Assembly: GCA_020851075.1 (NCBI GenBank)
Contig: JADZDL010000248.1
Span: 1 to 64,000 of the forward strand
Length of the DNA: 64,000 nucleotides
Origin: Planctomycetota bacterium
Lineage (GTDB): Bacteria; Planctomycetota; UBA1135; UBA2386
Direction: 5' to 3'
In this document: in pieces, positions 63,256 through 64,000 of the stretch
Layout: each line of letters begins with the position of its first letter
Position numbering within the stretch: position 1 is the first letter of the stretch
Position numbers and translations under genes: made by a program
The notes under the pieces: model-generated
Databases searched by the model: none
Told to the model about the DNA's origin: nothing
The model's input: only the letters and a program-made list of their open reading frames with translations

Positions 63256-64000
63256 CTACTTGGCCGCCTTCTTCTCACGCTTGGGTTCGTTCCAAGCCGT
63301 GCCGTCGCCACCTTGCCACGGTGTCTTGATCTTCAGCGAATCGCCGAAATCGACCGCGGGAACGCCATCCGGGCCATTGCTGGGCCCGAAGCGCGCGTCC
63401 TTGCCCGCGTCCTTGCTCTGCATCGCAGCGAACACTTTCTCGAACGAGACGGGGTTCTCGTCTACGCGCACTCCAACCGCATCGAAGATCGCATTGGCGA
63501 CGGCGGGCATGATCGGCAGCAGCGGACCCTGGCCGACCTCCTTGGCGCCGTAGGGGCCGTTCTTGTCCGGATCCTCGACCACGTAGGTGATGATCTCGGG
63601 CATTTCGAGGCCAGTGGGCTGCTTGTATTCGAGCATCGACGGGATGCGGTGCACGAAGATGCGGTTGCCCTTGTGCGTGCGATCGCGGTAGGCCTGCTCC
63701 TCCATCATCGCTTCGCCGAGGCCCATGTAGACGCCGCCTTCGATCTGGCCCATGGCCACGGCGGCGTTCAAGGCGCGACCGATATCGTGCGCCATCCAGA
63801 TGCGCGGCACGCGGTAGATGCCGGTCAGCGGGTCGACTTCGACCTCGACGACGGTCGCCGAGTAGCTGTAGTTGGGGCTCGGTCCGACACCACCACCGCG
63901 GAACTTGGCGGGCGACGGCGGCGGCGTGTAGCTGCCCACCGTGCCGATCGTGCCAAAGCGCGCTTCGGCACAGATCACGGCCTCCTGGAAGGTCATGCCG
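63256..64000 (-). CDS. C-terminal part of the molybdenum-containing subunit of a xanthine-dehydrogenase-family enzyme
   Basis: The gene runs past the window's right edge; 248 codons are visible, the C-terminal end of the large Mo-cofactor subunit. Family signatures are 'SYSATVVEVEVDPLTGIYRV', 'WMAHDIGRALNAAVAMGQIE', 'GGVYMGLGEAMMEEQAY' and 'GAKEVGQGPLLPIMPAVANA'. The last of these is the segment that normally supplies the catalytic Glu (..VGE.P.., Glu1261 in bovine xanthine oxidase); here the residue is Gln (CAG codon, checked on the minus strand). The tail after residue ~200 ('KTPWQGGDGTAWNEPKREKK') is charged. Partner of the FAD/[4Fe-4S] subunit; the [2Fe-2S] subunit is not in the window. 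Confidence 0.82.
   Translation of the reverse strand, partial: GMTFQEAVICAEARFGTIGTVGSYTPPPSPAKFRGGGVGPSPNYSYSATVVEVEVDPLTGIYRVPRIWMAHDIGRALNAAVAMGQIEGGVYMGLGEAMMEEQAYRDRTHKGNRIFVHRIPSMLEYKQPTGLEMPEIITYVVEDPDKNGPYGAKEVGQGPLLPIMPAVANAIFDAVGVRVDENPVSFEKVFAAMQSKDAGKDARFGPSNGPDGVPAVDFGDSLKIKTPWQGGDGTAWNEPKREKKAAK

Overview
The window is very GC-rich (about two thirds G+C by eye) and gene-dense, and looks like a Planctomycetota chromosome. The evidence is a set of families largely confined to that phylum: a DUF1501/DUF1549-DUF1553 operon, a PVC-type heme-binding dehydrogenase with HEAT repeats, a DUF1080 hydrolase-like protein, and many secreted proteins that share a lineage-type C-terminal domain. 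No phage, transposase, CRISPR array, rRNA or tRNA was recognised. GTG and TTG starts are common, and many neighbours are translationally coupled (ATGA, GTGA, TGATG).

Layout. 1-11 kb: a LamG-like fragment, a sugar O-methyltransferase-like enzyme, an XRE regulator divergent from a small sigma-like factor, a DUF1080 protein, a large lipoprotein, a bacterial Vms1/VLRF1-type release-factor-like protein, a cupin lipoprotein, an adrenodoxin-reductase-type ferredoxin reductase and an rRNA methyltransferase. 11-21 kb: the planctomycete heme/dehydrogenase and DUF1501/DUF1553 genes plus secreted repeat proteins. 21-25 kb: a four- or five-gene envelope-like run with a WaaP-type (pseudo)kinase. 26.9-30.4 kb: a C39 peptidase / RimK-type ATP-grasp / GCS2 ligase locus, a predicted amidoligase system without an assigned product. 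30.4-35 kb: a hydrolase, the futalosine-pathway enzyme MqnD and a subtilase. 35-42 kb: an exopolysaccharide block (glycosyltransferases, a degenerate XrtA-type deacetylase fused to a GT2, a degenerate BY-kinase, Wzz). 42-51.9 kb: housekeeping peptidases, a receiver-CheX protein, a TrmH/RarA/DUF72 operon, a Kelch protein and a peroxiredoxin with a histone-H1-like tail.

52-59.4 kb is the most striking region. Four co-directional genes encode an inner-membrane NapC/ImcH-like multiheme protein, an outer-membrane beta-barrel candidate, a 13-heme cytochrome and an OmcA/MtrC-type decaheme lipoprotein. Together they look like a complete porin-cytochrome conduit for extracellular electron transfer. 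A menaquinone enzyme 20 kb away and a 4-hydroxybenzoyl-CoA-reductase-like enzyme at the window end (62.3-64 kb) would suit an anaerobic or micro-oxic respiratory lifestyle, but that link is inference.

Between them (59.7-62.2 kb) lies a small accessory island: a reverse transcriptase split over two overlapping frames, and an AAA/DUF4143 ATPase whose start codon sits inside a 64-bp near-perfect palindrome.
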